From: DASUZB01 sp036377075
GTDB lineage: Bacteria; Actinomycetota; CALGFH01
Length of the DNA: 45,218 nucleotides
Direction: 5' to 3'
NCBI GenBank assembly: GCA_036377075.1
Contig: DASUZB010000338.1
Coordinates: forward strand, 1-45,218
Shown here: one piece after another, positions 7,234 to 15,778 of the stretch
Layout: each line of letters opens with the position of its first letter
How positions within the stretch are numbered: the stretch's first letter is position 1
Program-made: the position numbers and the translations under genes
The notes under the pieces: generated by a model
Told to the model about the DNA's origin: nothing
The model's input: only the letters and a program-made list of their open reading frames with translations
Databases searched by the model: none

Positions 7234-8412
7234 TCAGGTCGGCAGGCCGAGGGTGCGGGCGATGTTGGTCTTGAGGATCTCGCTGGTGCCCTCGTACAGG
7301 CGCATGCCGCGCACGAAGCGGGCGTAGCGCTCGATGCCCATCTCGGTCATGTAGCCGTTGCCGCCGAACACCTGGATGGCCCGGTCGGCGACGCGGCCGA
7401 CCATCTCGGTGGCGACGTACTTGGCCATGGCGGCCTCCTGGCGGCCGTCGGCGCCGCGGTCGATCGCGTCGGCCATCTCGTAGACCAGCAGCCGTGCCTG
7501 GGTCAGCTCGGCCAGCGAGTCCACCACCATGCCCTGCACGTACTGGTTGGCGCCGATCTTGCGGCCGAACGCCTCGCGCACCTTCGCGTACTCGAGCATG
7601 CGGTCGTAGAGGTGCTGGGCGGTCCCCAGCGCCATCGCGGCGATCGAGATGCGGCCGCCGTTGATCCACTTCATCGCCGAGTAGAAGCCGTAGCCCTCCT
7701 TGCCCAGCACGGCGTCCTCGCCCACGTGGCAGTCGGTGAAGACCAGCTCGGCCTGGTTGTTGTCGTACATGGTGCGCTGGCGGCGGCCGACCTCGAAGCC
7801 GGGGGTGTCGGCGTCGACCAGGAAGCAGGTGATGCCGCCCTTGGCGCCGAGGCCGGGCTCGGTGACGGCGAACAGGATCACGTAGTCGGCGTCGGCGCCG
7901 TGGGTGATGAAGTGCTTGCGGCCGTTGATCACCCAGCCGCCGTCGCGCCGCTCCGCGCGGGTGCGGATGCGGGTCGCGTCGGAGCCGGCGTCGGGCTCGC
8001 TGAGCGCGAAACAGGCCTCGCGCTCGGCCCGCATGGTGGGGAAGAGGTAGCGCTCCTGCTGCTCGGGCGTGCCGTCGAGCAGGATGGGGGTCGGGCCCTC
8101 GACGCTGGGGAGGATGCTGCCGACGTTGGCGAGCAGCAGGCCGTGGCGGTGGCACTCGTCGACGCAGGCGGCCATGCCGAGGTAGCCGACCCCGCCGCCG
8201 CCGCAGGACTCCGGCATGAACAGGGTGTAGAAGCCCTCGGCGGCGGAGCGCTTGCGCAGCGCGCGGCGCTCCTCCTCGAAGGCCTCGAAGGTCCCCGTCT
8301 CGGTGATCTCCTGCGCGTACAGGGCCTCCTTGGGGGCCACCTCGCGCTGGATGAACGAGCGGATCGAATCGCGGAGCGCGACCAGCTCCTCGGGCAGTTG
8401 CACCACACTCAT
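7234..8412 (-). CDS. Acyl-CoA dehydrogenase
   Basis: 392 residues, the normal family length. The N-terminal helical domain is followed by the flavin-binding signature ACFALSEPDAGSDATRIRT (about 133-151) and the middle beta domain. The C-terminal signature AIQVFGGNGYMTEMGIERYARF (about 346-366) precedes RLYEGTSEIL. Glu374 in YEGT is the expected catalytic base. The enzyme oxidises acyl-CoA to trans-2-enoyl-CoA with FAD; chain length cannot be told from sequence. It is monocistronic. An inverted repeat 42 bp upstream of the start codon (8454-8469) is a likely operator, as expected for a fatty-acid catabolic gene. Confidence 0.93.
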   Translation of the reverse strand: MSVVQLPEELVALRDSIRSFIQREVAPKEALYAQEITETGTFEAFEEERRALRKRSAAEGFYTLFMPESCGGGGVGYLGMAACVDECHRHGLLLANVGSILPSVEGPTPILLDGTPEQQERYLFPTMRAEREACFALSEPDAGSDATRIRTRAERRDGGWVINGRKHFITHGADADYVILFAVTEPGLGAKGGITCFLVDADTPGFEVGRRQRTMYDNNQAELVFTDCHVGEDAVLGKEGYGFYSAMKWINGGRISIAAMALGTAQHLYDRMLEYAKVREAFGRKIGANQYVQGMVVDSLAELTQARLLVYEMADAIDRGADGRQEAAMAKYVATEMVGRVADRAIQVFGGNGYMTEMGIERYARFVRGMRLYEGTSEILKTNIARTLGLPT

Positions 8413-8453
8413 CTCGGCCCTCGCTTCCGACTCCCGCCGGCGAACCCGGTTAG

Positions 8454-8469
8454 GTTACCTAAGAGTAAC
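8454..8469. promoter_or_regulatory. Inverted repeat operator GTTAC-N6-GTAAC
   Basis: GTTAC (8454-8458) and GTAAC (8465-8469) flank CTAAGA in the region between the divergent acyl-CoA dehydrogenase and exchanger genes. Size and symmetry fit a TetR-family repressor site of the type that controls fatty-acid genes. The regulator is not in the window. Confidence 0.5.
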
Positions 8470-8553
8470 TTGCGACCGGCGGCAACGATAGCCCCAGGCC
8501 TGGCCGGATGGACGCCTGTGGACGGCGCGATGACACCCAGCCAGGCCGCGGGT

Positions 8554-8559
8554 TACCGT
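8554..8559 (+). promoter_or_regulatory. -10 element for a leaderless exchanger transcript
   Basis: TACCGT ends 7 nt before the ATG at 8567 and no ribosome site is present, so the transcript probably begins at or next to the start codon. Confidence 0.45.
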
Positions 8560-8566
8560 TGCGGGC

Positions 8567-9796
8567 ATGACGTGGCGCGCGAGGGTCGCGCTCGCGGTGG
8601 TCGTGGCCGTCCCGAGCGTGGTGTTCCGCGCCTCGGGAGTCCACCTCCCCGACGTGCTCGCCCTGCTGATCTTCGGGGCCGCCGTGGTGGCGGCCGCGTT
8701 CCTGCTGGCCTGGGCCGCCGAGGCGGCGGAGGTCGACATCTCGGGCAACCTCGCCGTGGCCATCCTGGCCCTGATCGCGGTGTTGCCGGAGTTCGCGGTC
8801 GACCTGTACTTCGCGTTCACCGCCGGGCACCGCCCGAGCTACGCGCCCTACGCGGCCGCCAACATGACCGGCAGCAACCGCCTGCTGATCGGCTTCGGCT
8901 GGTCGCTCGCGGCGGTGGCGTTCGTGATCGGCGTCGGCCGTCGCGGCGGCCGTGCCCGCGGGGTCGACCTCAGGCCGGAGCGCCGCATCGAGCTCGCCTT
9001 CCTCGGCATGGCCTCGATCTACGCGGTGATCATCCCGCTCACCAGGCAGATCGCTTGGTACGACTCGATCGTTCTGATCGGGCTGTTCGCCACCTACATG
9101 TGGCGGGTCAGCCACACCCCGCAGGAGGAACCCGACCTCATCGGCGTGCCCGCCGCCCTCGCGGTGCTGCCGACCCCGCGGCGCCGGTCGCTGGTGGTCG
9201 GGCTGTTCGCCTTCTCGGCGGCGGTGGTGCTGGCGGCGGCCCGGCCGTTCGCGGAGGCCCTGATCGGCACGGGCAGGGCCCTCCACATCGACGAGTTCCT
9301 GCTGGTCCAGTGGCTCGCGCCGCTCGCCTCGGAGGCGCCGGAGCTGCTGGTCGCCGGCCTGTTCGCCTTCCGCGGCAAGGGCGACAAGGGGCTCGGCACG
9401 GTGCTCGCCGCCGAGGTCAGCCAGTGGACGCTGCTGGTGGGGGCGATCCCGGTGGCCTACGTCGTCGGCGGGGGCGACGGCTCGCTGCCGCTCGACCCGC
9501 GCCAGCACGCCGAGTTCATCCTCACCAGCGCCCAGGCGGTGCTCGGCTTCGCGGTCCTCGCCAACCTGCGCATGAGCCGCTGGGAGGCGGCCACCATGAT
9601 CGGCCTGTTCGTGGTCCAGTTCGCCCTCCCCGACCCGGGAGCGCGCATCCTGCTCGCCGGCGCCTACCTGCTGATCGCCCTCTGCATCCTGGTGGTCCAG
9701 CGGCGCCTGGTGGTGCGCATCGCCGGCTGCGCCTTCCACGTCGGCGCCGAACGGGTCGACTTCCAGCCCATCGAACCGGCCCGACCCGCCAGGTAG
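8567..9796 (+). CDS. CaCA-type sodium/calcium (cation) exchanger family protein
   Basis: 409 residues with about ten membrane helices. Two homologous alpha-repeat-like regions can be seen. The first is LAVAILALIAVLPEFAVDLYFAF with NMTGSNRLL (about residues 62-108). The second is VQWLAPLASEAPELLVAGLFAF with GTVLAAEVSQWTLLVG (about 246-293). Acidic residues in PEF and SEAPEL match the cation-binding positions of the family. Such proteins exchange calcium or another cation for sodium or protons across the inner membrane. The substrate is not determined. It is divergent from the acyl-CoA dehydrogenase gene and appears to be translated from a leaderless message. Confidence 0.85.
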   Translation: MTWRARVALAVVVAVPSVVFRASGVHLPDVLALLIFGAAVVAAAFLLAWAAEAAEVDISGNLAVAILALIAVLPEFAVDLYFAFTAGHRPSYAPYAAANMTGSNRLLIGFGWSLAAVAFVIGVGRRGGRARGVDLRPERRIELAFLGMASIYAVIIPLTRQIAWYDSIVLIGLFATYMWRVSHTPQEEPDLIGVPAALAVLPTPRRRSLVVGLFAFSAAVVLAAARPFAEALIGTGRALHIDEFLLVQWLAPLASEAPELLVAGLFAFRGKGDKGLGTVLAAEVSQWTLLVGAIPVAYVVGGGDGSLPLDPRQHAEFILTSAQAVLGFAVLANLRMSRWEAATMIGLFVVQFALPDPGARILLAGAYLLIALCILVVQRRLVVRIAGCAFHVGAERVDFQPIEPARPAR

Positions 9797-9901
9797 GAGC
9801 GCGCCGGCCTCCGGCCAGGTCAGGAGGGTCACTGGTCGCTCGTAGAATCGTCCCGGCCCCGGGGGTAGGAGACTGCCCGTGACCCGATCGCAGGAGGGCG
9901 A

Positions 9902-10282
9902 ATGGTCGGCAGGCCACGAATGACGCTGACGGCGACGGTGATCGACGCGCCCGACGCCCGTGAGCTGGCGGACTTCTACCGCCGGCTGCTCGGCTGGACG
10001 GTGGGGGCCGACGAGCCCGACTGGGTGAAGCTCAACCCACCCGAGGGTGGGGCGGGGCTGTCGTTCCAGACCGAGAAGGCCTACGTCAGGCCGACCTGGC
10101 CGGCGGGTCCCGGCGACCAGCAGATGATGCTGCACCTCGACATCGAGGTGGACGACCTCGACGTCGCCAGCGCCCACGCCGTCGCCCAGGGCGCGACCGT
10201 GGCGGAGTACCAGCCCCAGGACGACGTGCGGGTCCACCTCGACCCCGCCGGGCACCCGTTCTGCCTCTGGATCCGGACGTAG
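9902..10282 (+). CDS. VOC (glyoxalase/bleomycin-resistance) family protein
   Basis: 126 residues. ATG 9902 follows a strong AGGAGGG at 9891-9897. Two beta-alpha-beta-beta-beta modules are visible: TLTATVIDAPDARELADFYRRLLGW at the start, and LHLDIEVDDLDVASAHAVAQGATVAEYQPQDDVRVHLDPAGHPFCLW at the end. Actinobacterial members of this subgroup are mostly of unknown substrate. A promoter-like TAGAAT at 9844-9849 lies upstream. The gene ends tail-to-tail with the amidohydrolase gene, with 6 bp between stops. An internal ATG at 9920 is a less likely start because it lacks the ribosome site. Confidence 0.85.
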   Translation: MVGRPRMTLTATVIDAPDARELADFYRRLLGWTVGADEPDWVKLNPPEGGAGLSFQTEKAYVRPTWPAGPGDQQMMLHLDIEVDDLDVASAHAVAQGATVAEYQPQDDVRVHLDPAGHPFCLWIRT

Positions 10283-10288
10283 GCCGGC

Positions 10289-11482
10289 TCAGACGACCCG
10301 GTGGCCGTCCTGGAAGACGGCGGCCGGGCGGGCGAGGGCGCTCACGTCGGCCACGGCGTCGCCGTGGACGGCCAGCACGTCGGCGGCGGCGCCGGGGCGC
10401 AGCACGCCACGGTCGCTCACACCGAGCAGGTCGGCGGCCTCGCCGGTGGCGGCCCGTAGGGCCAGGAGCGGGTCGAAGCCGGCCTCGACCATGAAGGCGA
10501 CCTCGCGGGCGACGCCGCCGTGCGGGTTGTCGGGGGTGCCGGCGTCGGTGCCGGCGACCACCTTGACGCCCGCCTCCGCCGCGGCGCGGAACGAGCCCAC
10601 CTGGGCCTCGGCCGCCGGGCGGGCGCGGTCCTTGATCCAGCCAGGGACCGCCGGCCCGGCCAGGATGCCGTTGGGCGCCGAGAAGGTGGGGGTGTAGCGG
10701 GCGCCGCTGGCCACCATGGCCTCGATGGTCTTCCCGTCCAGGAACATGCCGTGCTCGATCGAGTCGACCCCGGCGCGGAGCGCCGCCAGCACGCCGCCCT
10801 CGCCGATCGCGTGGGCGGCGACCCGCAGCCCGAGGCGGTGCGCCTCGTCGACCAGGGCGTCGAGCTCCGCCTGGGTGTAGGCGGCCTCGCGCGGGTCGAT
10901 GCCGCGGGTGAGCACGCCGCCGGTGGCCACCACCTTGATGCAGCGCGCGCCGAGGGCCGCGTTGGCCCGCACCGCGTGGCGCACGCCGTCGGCGCCGTCG
11001 GCGATCCGGCCGAGGTAGGGGATGTGCCCGCCGGTCATGGTCACGGCCGGACCGGCGGGGATCACCCGTGGCCCCTGGACCTCGCCGGCCTCGATCGCCC
11101 GGCCCACCACGATCGCCTCGTCGCCGGGCGCGCCGAGGTCGCGGACCAGCGTCACCCCCCGCTCGAGCTGCCGGCGGGCGTTGGCCACGGCGACCACCGC
11201 CCGCCCGGCCGGGCTCGACGGGATGTCGTCGGCCAGGTCCGGGCCGCCGCTGGCGACCAGGTGGACGTGCACGTCGACCAGCCCAGGGAGCAGGGTGCAG
11301 CCGGGCAGGTCCACGACCCGGGCCTGGTCGGCCCCTGGCGGCAGGCCCGCCGCCGGGCCCGCGTAGGCGACCCGGCCGTTCTCCAGCCACAGCGCGGCGT
11401 CGCGCACCGGCTCGGAGCCGCCGCCGTCGAACAGCAGCGGGGCGCGCAGGACGTGCGGGACGGGTGCGTTCAGGCCGGGCAT
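10289..11482 (-). CDS. Metal-dependent amidohydrolase
   Basis: 397 residues. The composite beta domain is followed by the TIM-barrel metal ligands of the superfamily: HVH (72/74), a candidate carboxylated Lys183 (IKVVATGG), His224 (AAHAIGEGG), His244 (SIEHG) and Asp313 (GTDAGT). This pattern is closest to the imidazolonepropionase/prolidase-like group (often annotated for peptides of the Xaa-Pro or Xaa-Arg type). The substrate is unknown. No signal peptide. The gene is alone, between tRNA-Leu(CAG) upstream and the convergent VOC gene. Confidence 0.9.
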   Translation of the reverse strand: MPGLNAPVPHVLRAPLLFDGGGSEPVRDAALWLENGRVAYAGPAAGLPPGADQARVVDLPGCTLLPGLVDVHVHLVASGGPDLADDIPSSPAGRAVVAVANARRQLERGVTLVRDLGAPGDEAIVVGRAIEAGEVQGPRVIPAGPAVTMTGGHIPYLGRIADGADGVRHAVRANAALGARCIKVVATGGVLTRGIDPREAAYTQAELDALVDEAHRLGLRVAAHAIGEGGVLAALRAGVDSIEHGMFLDGKTIEAMVASGARYTPTFSAPNGILAGPAVPGWIKDRARPAAEAQVGSFRAAAEAGVKVVAGTDAGTPDNPHGGVAREVAFMVEAGFDPLLALRAATGEAADLLGVSDRGVLRPGAAADVLAVHGDAVADVSALARPAAVFQDGHRVV

Positions 11483-11535
11483 GCCACCTCCAGGCGGTGC
11501 GGACGCGTGGGGAGAAGCCTAGCCTTGCTGGAGGG

Positions 11536-11619
11536 TGGGCGAGGGGGGACTTGAACCCCCACGTCCTTGCGGACACAGGGTCCTGAACCCTGCGCGTCTA
11601 CCAATTCCGCCACTCGCCC
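11536..11619 (-). tRNA. tRNA-Leu(CAG)
   Basis: 84 nt, class II. The acceptor stem GGGCGAG/CTCGCCC is perfect. The D arm carries GGAATTGGTAGACGC, the anticodon arm is CAGGG-TTCAGGA-CCCTG with anticodon CAG, and the T arm is GGGGG-TTCAAGT-CCCCC. CCA is not encoded. Confidence 0.95.
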
Positions 11620-11637
11620 GGGCGTGACCGACGCGGG

Positions 11638-11643
11638 ATTGTA
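11638..11643 (-). promoter_or_regulatory. -10 element of tRNA-Leu
   Basis: TACAAT on the minus strand, 19 nt upstream of the mature 5' end; the same hexamer serves the tRNA-Ser/Arg operon. A convincing -35 is not visible at the usual spacing. Confidence 0.45.
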
Positions 11644-11791
11644 GCATGGGTAATGGCGCTGGCCGCCAGAGAATTGGCAGGTCAGCCTGTACGGCTTCAG
11701 CGCGGCGCAGGTCACGGGCGCGTGTCGGATGGCTCGCAACCAGGTGAAGTCGCAGAGGTTGCCGGGTAAACGAGTCAGCGAGGCGCTACGG

Positions 11792-11797
11792 TAGACT
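11792..11797 (+). promoter_or_regulatory. Putative -10 of the fhaA-pknB operon
   Basis: TAGACT lies in the 250-bp gap between tRNA-Leu and fhaA, placing a start site near 11804 and a leader of about 65 nt. No well-spaced -35 is visible. I see no gene in 11620-11855. Confidence 0.4.
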
Positions 11798-11870
11798 GCC
11801 GGGCCGGTGGCATCGTCCACCCGGCCGCCACCTGACCGCCGTTCGAGACGAGGGAGTGGCTTCGCCGGTC

Positions 11871-12638
11871 ATGGGCATCCTACGCGAGTTCGAACAGCGC
11901 CTGGAAGGCGCCGTGGAGGGTCTGTTCGCGCGGGCCTTCAAGTCGGGAGTCCAGCCGGTCGAACTCGGAAAGCGCCTGGTGAGGGCCGTCGAGGACGGCC
12001 GCACTGTCGGGGTCAGCCGGGTCTATGTGCCCAACGTCTACACCTACGAGCTGTCGCCGACCGACCGCGAGCGCTTCGCCGACTACGAGGCCGCGCTCGG
12101 CAACGAACTGGCCGCGCTGGCGGTGCAGACCGCGCGCGACAACGACTGGGCGATGCTGGGCCCGGCACGGATCGAATTCGAGACCGACGAGGGCCTCAGC
12201 GAGGGCCGCTTCCGGGTCACCGGGCGGGTCGAGCCGGACGCCAGCCGTGCCGCCGAGCCGCTCGGCCGGGCCGACGGCGGCGCGGCCATGCCCGTCGGCC
12301 CCTACACCGCCGTGCTGCCCGGCCAGGCGCCGAGCACGGCGCGCGCCCCGGCGGCGCTGGTGCTGATGTCCGGCCCGCACGAGGTGAAGGCCTACCCGCT
12401 GAGCGGCACGCAGGTCTCGATCGGCCGCTCGGAACGCTCCGACATCGCGCTTGCCGACCCGGGCGTGTCGCGCAACCATGCACGGATTGTGCGAGAGGGT
12501 GACGACTTCATCGTCGAGGACCTCGGCTCCACCAATGGCACGGAGGTGAACGGCCAGCCGGTGCGGCGCCGGCGGCTGGCCAATGGCGACATGGTCAAGC
12601 TGGCAAACTCCACGTTGCAGTTCCGACGGGAGCGCTGA
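11871..12638 (+). CDS. fhaA: FhaA-like protein: DUF3662 plus FHA domain
   Basis: 255 residues from ATG 11871. The DUF3662 domain covers about residues 1-112 (GILREFEQRLEGAVEGLFARAFKSGVQPVELGKRLVRAVEDG). An Ala/Pro linker follows, then a C-terminal FHA domain (about 163-250) with VSIGRSERSDIALADPGVSRNHARI and the EDLGSTNGTEVNG motif; the Arg, Ser and Asn of these motifs bind phosphothreonine. FhaA recruits phosphorylated partners at sites of wall growth. A GTG at 11856 would add five residues; I prefer the ATG because family members begin MG-x-x-x-x-FE-x-RLE. It is the first gene of a seven-gene operon. Confidence 0.92.
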   Translation: MGILREFEQRLEGAVEGLFARAFKSGVQPVELGKRLVRAVEDGRTVGVSRVYVPNVYTYELSPTDRERFADYEAALGNELAALAVQTARDNDWAMLGPARIEFETDEGLSEGRFRVTGRVEPDASRAAEPLGRADGGAAMPVGPYTAVLPGQAPSTARAPAALVLMSGPHEVKAYPLSGTQVSIGRSERSDIALADPGVSRNHARIVREGDDFIVEDLGSTNGTEVNGQPVRRRRLANGDMVKLANSTLQFRRER

Positions 12639-13112
12639 ATGCCACCGATCTTCCTCCTTGCGGTCAAGGTCGCCTTCCTGGTGGTGCTGTACCTGTTCGT
12701 GGCCAGGGCGGTGCGTGCCGTGGTGCTCGACGTGTTCGGGCCGCGGGCGCCGCGCCGCCGGCCTGGCAGGGCCGCCCGCCGCGCCGCCCCGGCACCACCG
12801 CCGCCGCCCGCCCGCCCCTCCCGGCGCATGCCGAAGGAGCTGGTGGTGACGGACGCGGGCGGCACCCGCACGGTGCCGCTGAAGGACTCGATCACCTTGG
12901 GGCGGGCGGCAACCTGTGACCTGGCGCTGAGCGACACCTACGTGTCCAACGTGCACGCCCGTATCTTCCAGAAGGACGGCGCCTGGTGGGTCGAGGACCT
13001 CGGCTCGACCAACGGCACCTACATGAACCGGGCCAAGGTCGCGGTCCCCACCCCGGTCGGGCCCGGCGACCAGATCCGGCTCGGCAAGGCAACGCTGGAG
13101 CTGCGGCGCTGA
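12639..13112 (+). CDS. fhaB: FhaB/FipA-like membrane-anchored FHA protein
   Basis: 157 residues; ATG follows the fhaA stop with no gap. One N-terminal membrane helix (about 4-22) is followed by a basic, proline-rich linker and a C-terminal FHA domain (about 70-150) with SITLGRAATCDLALSDTYVSNVHARI and VEDLGSTNGTYMN. In mycobacteria the equivalent protein links FtsZ and FtsQ under oxidative stress and is phosphorylated by PknA; the same role here is by homology and context. Its stop overlaps the next start (TGATG), showing translational coupling. Confidence 0.92.
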   Translation: MPPIFLLAVKVAFLVVLYLFVARAVRAVVLDVFGPRAPRRRPGRAARRAAPAPPPPPARPSRRMPKELVVTDAGGTRTVPLKDSITLGRAATCDLALSDTYVSNVHARIFQKDGAWWVEDLGSTNGTYMNRAKVAVPTPVGPGDQIRLGKATLELRR

Positions 13113-14413
13113 TGGCTTTCCGTCTTGGAGCGTCCAGCGACGTTGGACGCATGCGCGAGGGGAACGAGGACAGCTTCCTGGCCTCGGGCTCGCTGGCCGC
13201 GGTCGCCGACGGCATGGGCGGCCACCTCGCCGGCGAGGTGGCCAGCGCCGCCGCCACCGAAGAGCTGCGCAGCCTGCAGGACGGCGAGGCGTGGCGTGGC
13301 GAGCGCTCGCCCGGCGACGCGCTCAAGTCGGCGGTGATGGAGGCCAACCGCCGCATCCGCGAGATGGCCTCGGGCGACAAGTCGCTCGAGGGCATGGGCA
13401 CCACCATCACCGCGCTGCTCTCCGACGGCGACGTGGTCCACCTCGCCCACGTCGGCGACTCCCGCGCCTACCTGCTGCGCAAGGGGGAGCTGTCGCAGCT
13501 CACCGAGGACCACACCCTGGTCCAGGAGCTCGTCAAGCAGGGCAAGCTTCGCCCCGAGGACGCCAAGCGCCACCCGCAGGGCAGCATCATCACCCGCGCC
13601 CTCGGCGTCGACCCCGAGGTCCAGGTCGACACGGCCACCTTCAAGATCGTCTCGGGCGACCGCCTGCTGCTGTGCACCGACGGGCTCACCGGCGTGGTCG
13701 ACCAGAGCACCATCCGCAACGTGCTGCTGCGCGTCCGCGACCCCCAGCGGGCGTCGGAGAAGCTGGTCGCGCTCGCCAACGAGCAGGGCGGGCCCGACAA
13801 CATCACCGTGGTGGTGCTCGACGCCGGTGGTGCCGGGGCCGACACCGGGGTGATCGACCCCACCGGCGACCTGGCCGCCGACGGTGCCGTGACGAGCGGC
13901 CGCGGCATCGACCGCGGACCGGTTCCCGACGAGGTCGTCGGCCGCGAGGACGAGGTCCCCGCCGGGCGAGGGCGCGGCCGCGAGGTGGCGGGGCGCGGGC
14001 GCGAGGCGCGCGGCCTGCGGCTGGCCAGGCGCGTGCTCGGCGTGCTGGTGGTGCTGGTGCTGCTGAGCGCCGGCATCCTGGTCGGCCGCGACCTGGTCTA
14101 CAGCCGCTACTGGGTCGGGTTCGACGGCAACCAGGTGTCGATCTTCCGCGGCGTCCCGGGCGACGTCGCCGGCCTGCACCTGTCGAGCCTGGTCGAGCGC
14201 AGCCCGGTGACCCGCGAGAAGGTGCCGCCGGCCTACGTGCTCAGCCTGGAGAACGGCGTCTCGGCGGGCAGCCTCACCGAGGCGCGCCGCATCGCCGCCT
14301 GCGCCCCGGTGGTCTACCAGCAGCCCGACTGCACCATCGCCGGCCCGGCCAGCACCACCTCGACCCCGCCGACCACCACCCGCCCGACGACCACCACCAG
14401 GAAGAAGGCCTGA
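13112..14413 (+). CDS. pstP: PstP, PP2C-type Ser/Thr protein phosphatase
   Basis: 433 residues. The N-terminal PP2C domain (about 1-240) has the metal-binding motifs VGRMREGNEDSF, AAVADGMGGHLAGEVAS, AHVGDSRAYLLR, LLLCTDGLTGVV and GGPDNITVVVL. A charged linker rich in Arg/Glu precedes one membrane helix (about 308-327). A 100-residue extracellular part follows and ends in a Thr/Pro tract. PstP reverses phosphorylation by the kinases encoded downstream. It is in the operon centre, 3 nt before rodA. Confidence 0.95.
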   Translation: MAFRLGASSDVGRMREGNEDSFLASGSLAAVADGMGGHLAGEVASAAATEELRSLQDGEAWRGERSPGDALKSAVMEANRRIREMASGDKSLEGMGTTITALLSDGDVVHLAHVGDSRAYLLRKGELSQLTEDHTLVQELVKQGKLRPEDAKRHPQGSIITRALGVDPEVQVDTATFKIVSGDRLLLCTDGLTGVVDQSTIRNVLLRVRDPQRASEKLVALANEQGGPDNITVVVLDAGGAGADTGVIDPTGDLAADGAVTSGRGIDRGPVPDEVVGREDEVPAGRGRGREVAGRGREARGLRLARRVLGVLVVLVLLSAGILVGRDLVYSRYWVGFDGNQVSIFRGVPGDVAGLHLSSLVERSPVTREKVPPAYVLSLENGVSAGSLTEARRIAACAPVVYQQPDCTIAGPASTTSTPPTTTRPTTTTRKKA

Positions 14414-14416
14414 GGC

Positions 14417-15778
14417 GTGAGCTCGCGGCGCAACCTCGAGCTGAGCCTGCTGATCCTCGCGCTCGGGCTGTCGATCGGCGGGTACGTGATCGTCGGCCTG
14501 GTGGCCGACAACCGCATCCCCGCCGGCGTCATCGGCTACGGCGCCACCCTGACGGTGCTGTTCATCGGCGCCCACCTGGTGCTGCGCTTCAAGGCGCCGC
14601 AGGCCGACCCGGTGCTGCTGCCAGGCGCGGCCCTGCTCAACGGCCTCGGCCTGGTGATGGTGCGGCGCCTCGACTACGCCGCCACCGCCAACGGGCACCA
14701 GGCCCAGGCTCCCTCCCAGGCGCTTTGGACGGTGCTCGGCGTGACCGTCTTCGCCGCCGTGATCGTGCTGGTGACCAGCCACCGCACGCTCGACCGCTAC
14801 CGCTACACCTGGCTGCTCGGCGGCCTGTTCCTGCTGATGCTGCCGGCGCTGCCAGGGATCGGCCGCGAGATCAACGGGGCGCGGCTGTGGGTCGGGATCG
14901 GACCGTTCACCGGCCAGCCCTCCGAGGCGGCCAAGATCGCCCTGGTGGTGTTCCTCGGTGCCTACCTGGCCGAGCGCAAGGAGCTGCTGGCGACCGCGAC
15001 CTACCGCGCCGGCCCCTTCCTGCTGCCGGAGATCAAGTACTTCCTGCCCCTGGTGATGGCCTGGGGCGTCAGCCTGTTCGTGCTGCTGGCGGAGAAGGAC
15101 CTCGGCTCCAGCCTGCTGTTCTTCGGCATGTTCGTGATCCTGTTGTACGTGGCCACCGGGCGCTTCTCCTACGTGGCGGCGGGGCTGGTCCTGTTCATGC
15201 TCGGCGCGGTCTTCGCCTGGTCGCAGTTCGCCCACGTCCAGGTGCGCGTGTCGGCATGGCTCGACCCCTGGAAGGAGTACCCGAACCGCGGCAGCTTCCA
15301 GCTCGTCCAGGGGCTGTTCTCGCTGGCCACCGGTGGGATCCTGGGGGAGGGCTGGAACCAGGGACATCCCAACCAGATCCCGTTCGCCTCGACCGACTTC
15401 ATCTTCGACGCCTTCGGCGAGGAGCTGGGGCTGCTCGGCGTCACCGCCCTGCTGCTGGTGTACCTGCTGATGGTCTTCCGCGGCCTGCGGGTGGCGCTGG
15501 CCGCCAACGACGACTTCGGCAAGCTGCTCAGCCTCGGCCTGGTCGCCGGCTTCGCCCTGCAGGTGTTCGTGATCGTCGGCGGCGTCACCCGGCTGATCCC
15601 GCTGACCGGCATCACCCTGCCGTTCGTCAGCTACGGCGGCTCCAGCCTGGTGGCGAACTACGCCCTGGTGGCGCTGTTATGCCGCGTCTCCCACGACAGC
15701 GCGCCGGCACCGGCGCTGGTGCCCGACACCGTCCCTGACTCCGCCCCTGGCGTCGGGGAGGTGACCGTCGCCCGATGA
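14417..15778 (+). CDS. rodA: RodA/FtsW-type SEDS peptidoglycan glycosyltransferase
   Basis: 453 residues, GTG start 3 nt after pstP. A polytopic SEDS protein with about ten helices. Conserved stretches include EINGARLWVGIGPFTGQPSEAAKIALVVFLGAYLA, the catalytic-loop region EKDLGSSLLFFGMFVILLYVATGR and the C-terminal LPFVSYGGSSLVANYALVALL. SEDS enzymes polymerise lipid II into glycan strands together with a class B PBP, here the next gene. The assignment as RodA rather than FtsW follows the actinobacterial gene order. Its stop overlaps the pbpA start (ATGA). Confidence 0.95.
   Translation: MSSRRNLELSLLILALGLSIGGYVIVGLVADNRIPAGVIGYGATLTVLFIGAHLVLRFKAPQADPVLLPGAALLNGLGLVMVRRLDYAATANGHQAQAPSQALWTVLGVTVFAAVIVLVTSHRTLDRYRYTWLLGGLFLLMLPALPGIGREINGARLWVGIGPFTGQPSEAAKIALVVFLGAYLAERKELLATATYRAGPFLLPEIKYFLPLVMAWGVSLFVLLAEKDLGSSLLFFGMFVILLYVATGRFSYVAAGLVLFMLGAVFAWSQFAHVQVRVSAWLDPWKEYPNRGSFQLVQGLFSLATGGILGEGWNQGHPNQIPFASTDFIFDAFGEELGLLGVTALLLVYLLMVFRGLRVALAANDDFGKLLSLGLVAGFALQVFVIVGGVTRLIPLTGITLPFVSYGGSSLVANYALVALLCRVSHDSAPAPALVPDTVPDSAPGVGEVTVAR

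Noticed and set aside
13019..15367. Very long open frame on the minus strand opposite pstP and rodA (782 codons)
   Set aside because: It is the antisense shadow of GC-rich codon use; the translation is all Gln/Arg/His/Gly-rich with no domain, and the plus-strand genes are certain.
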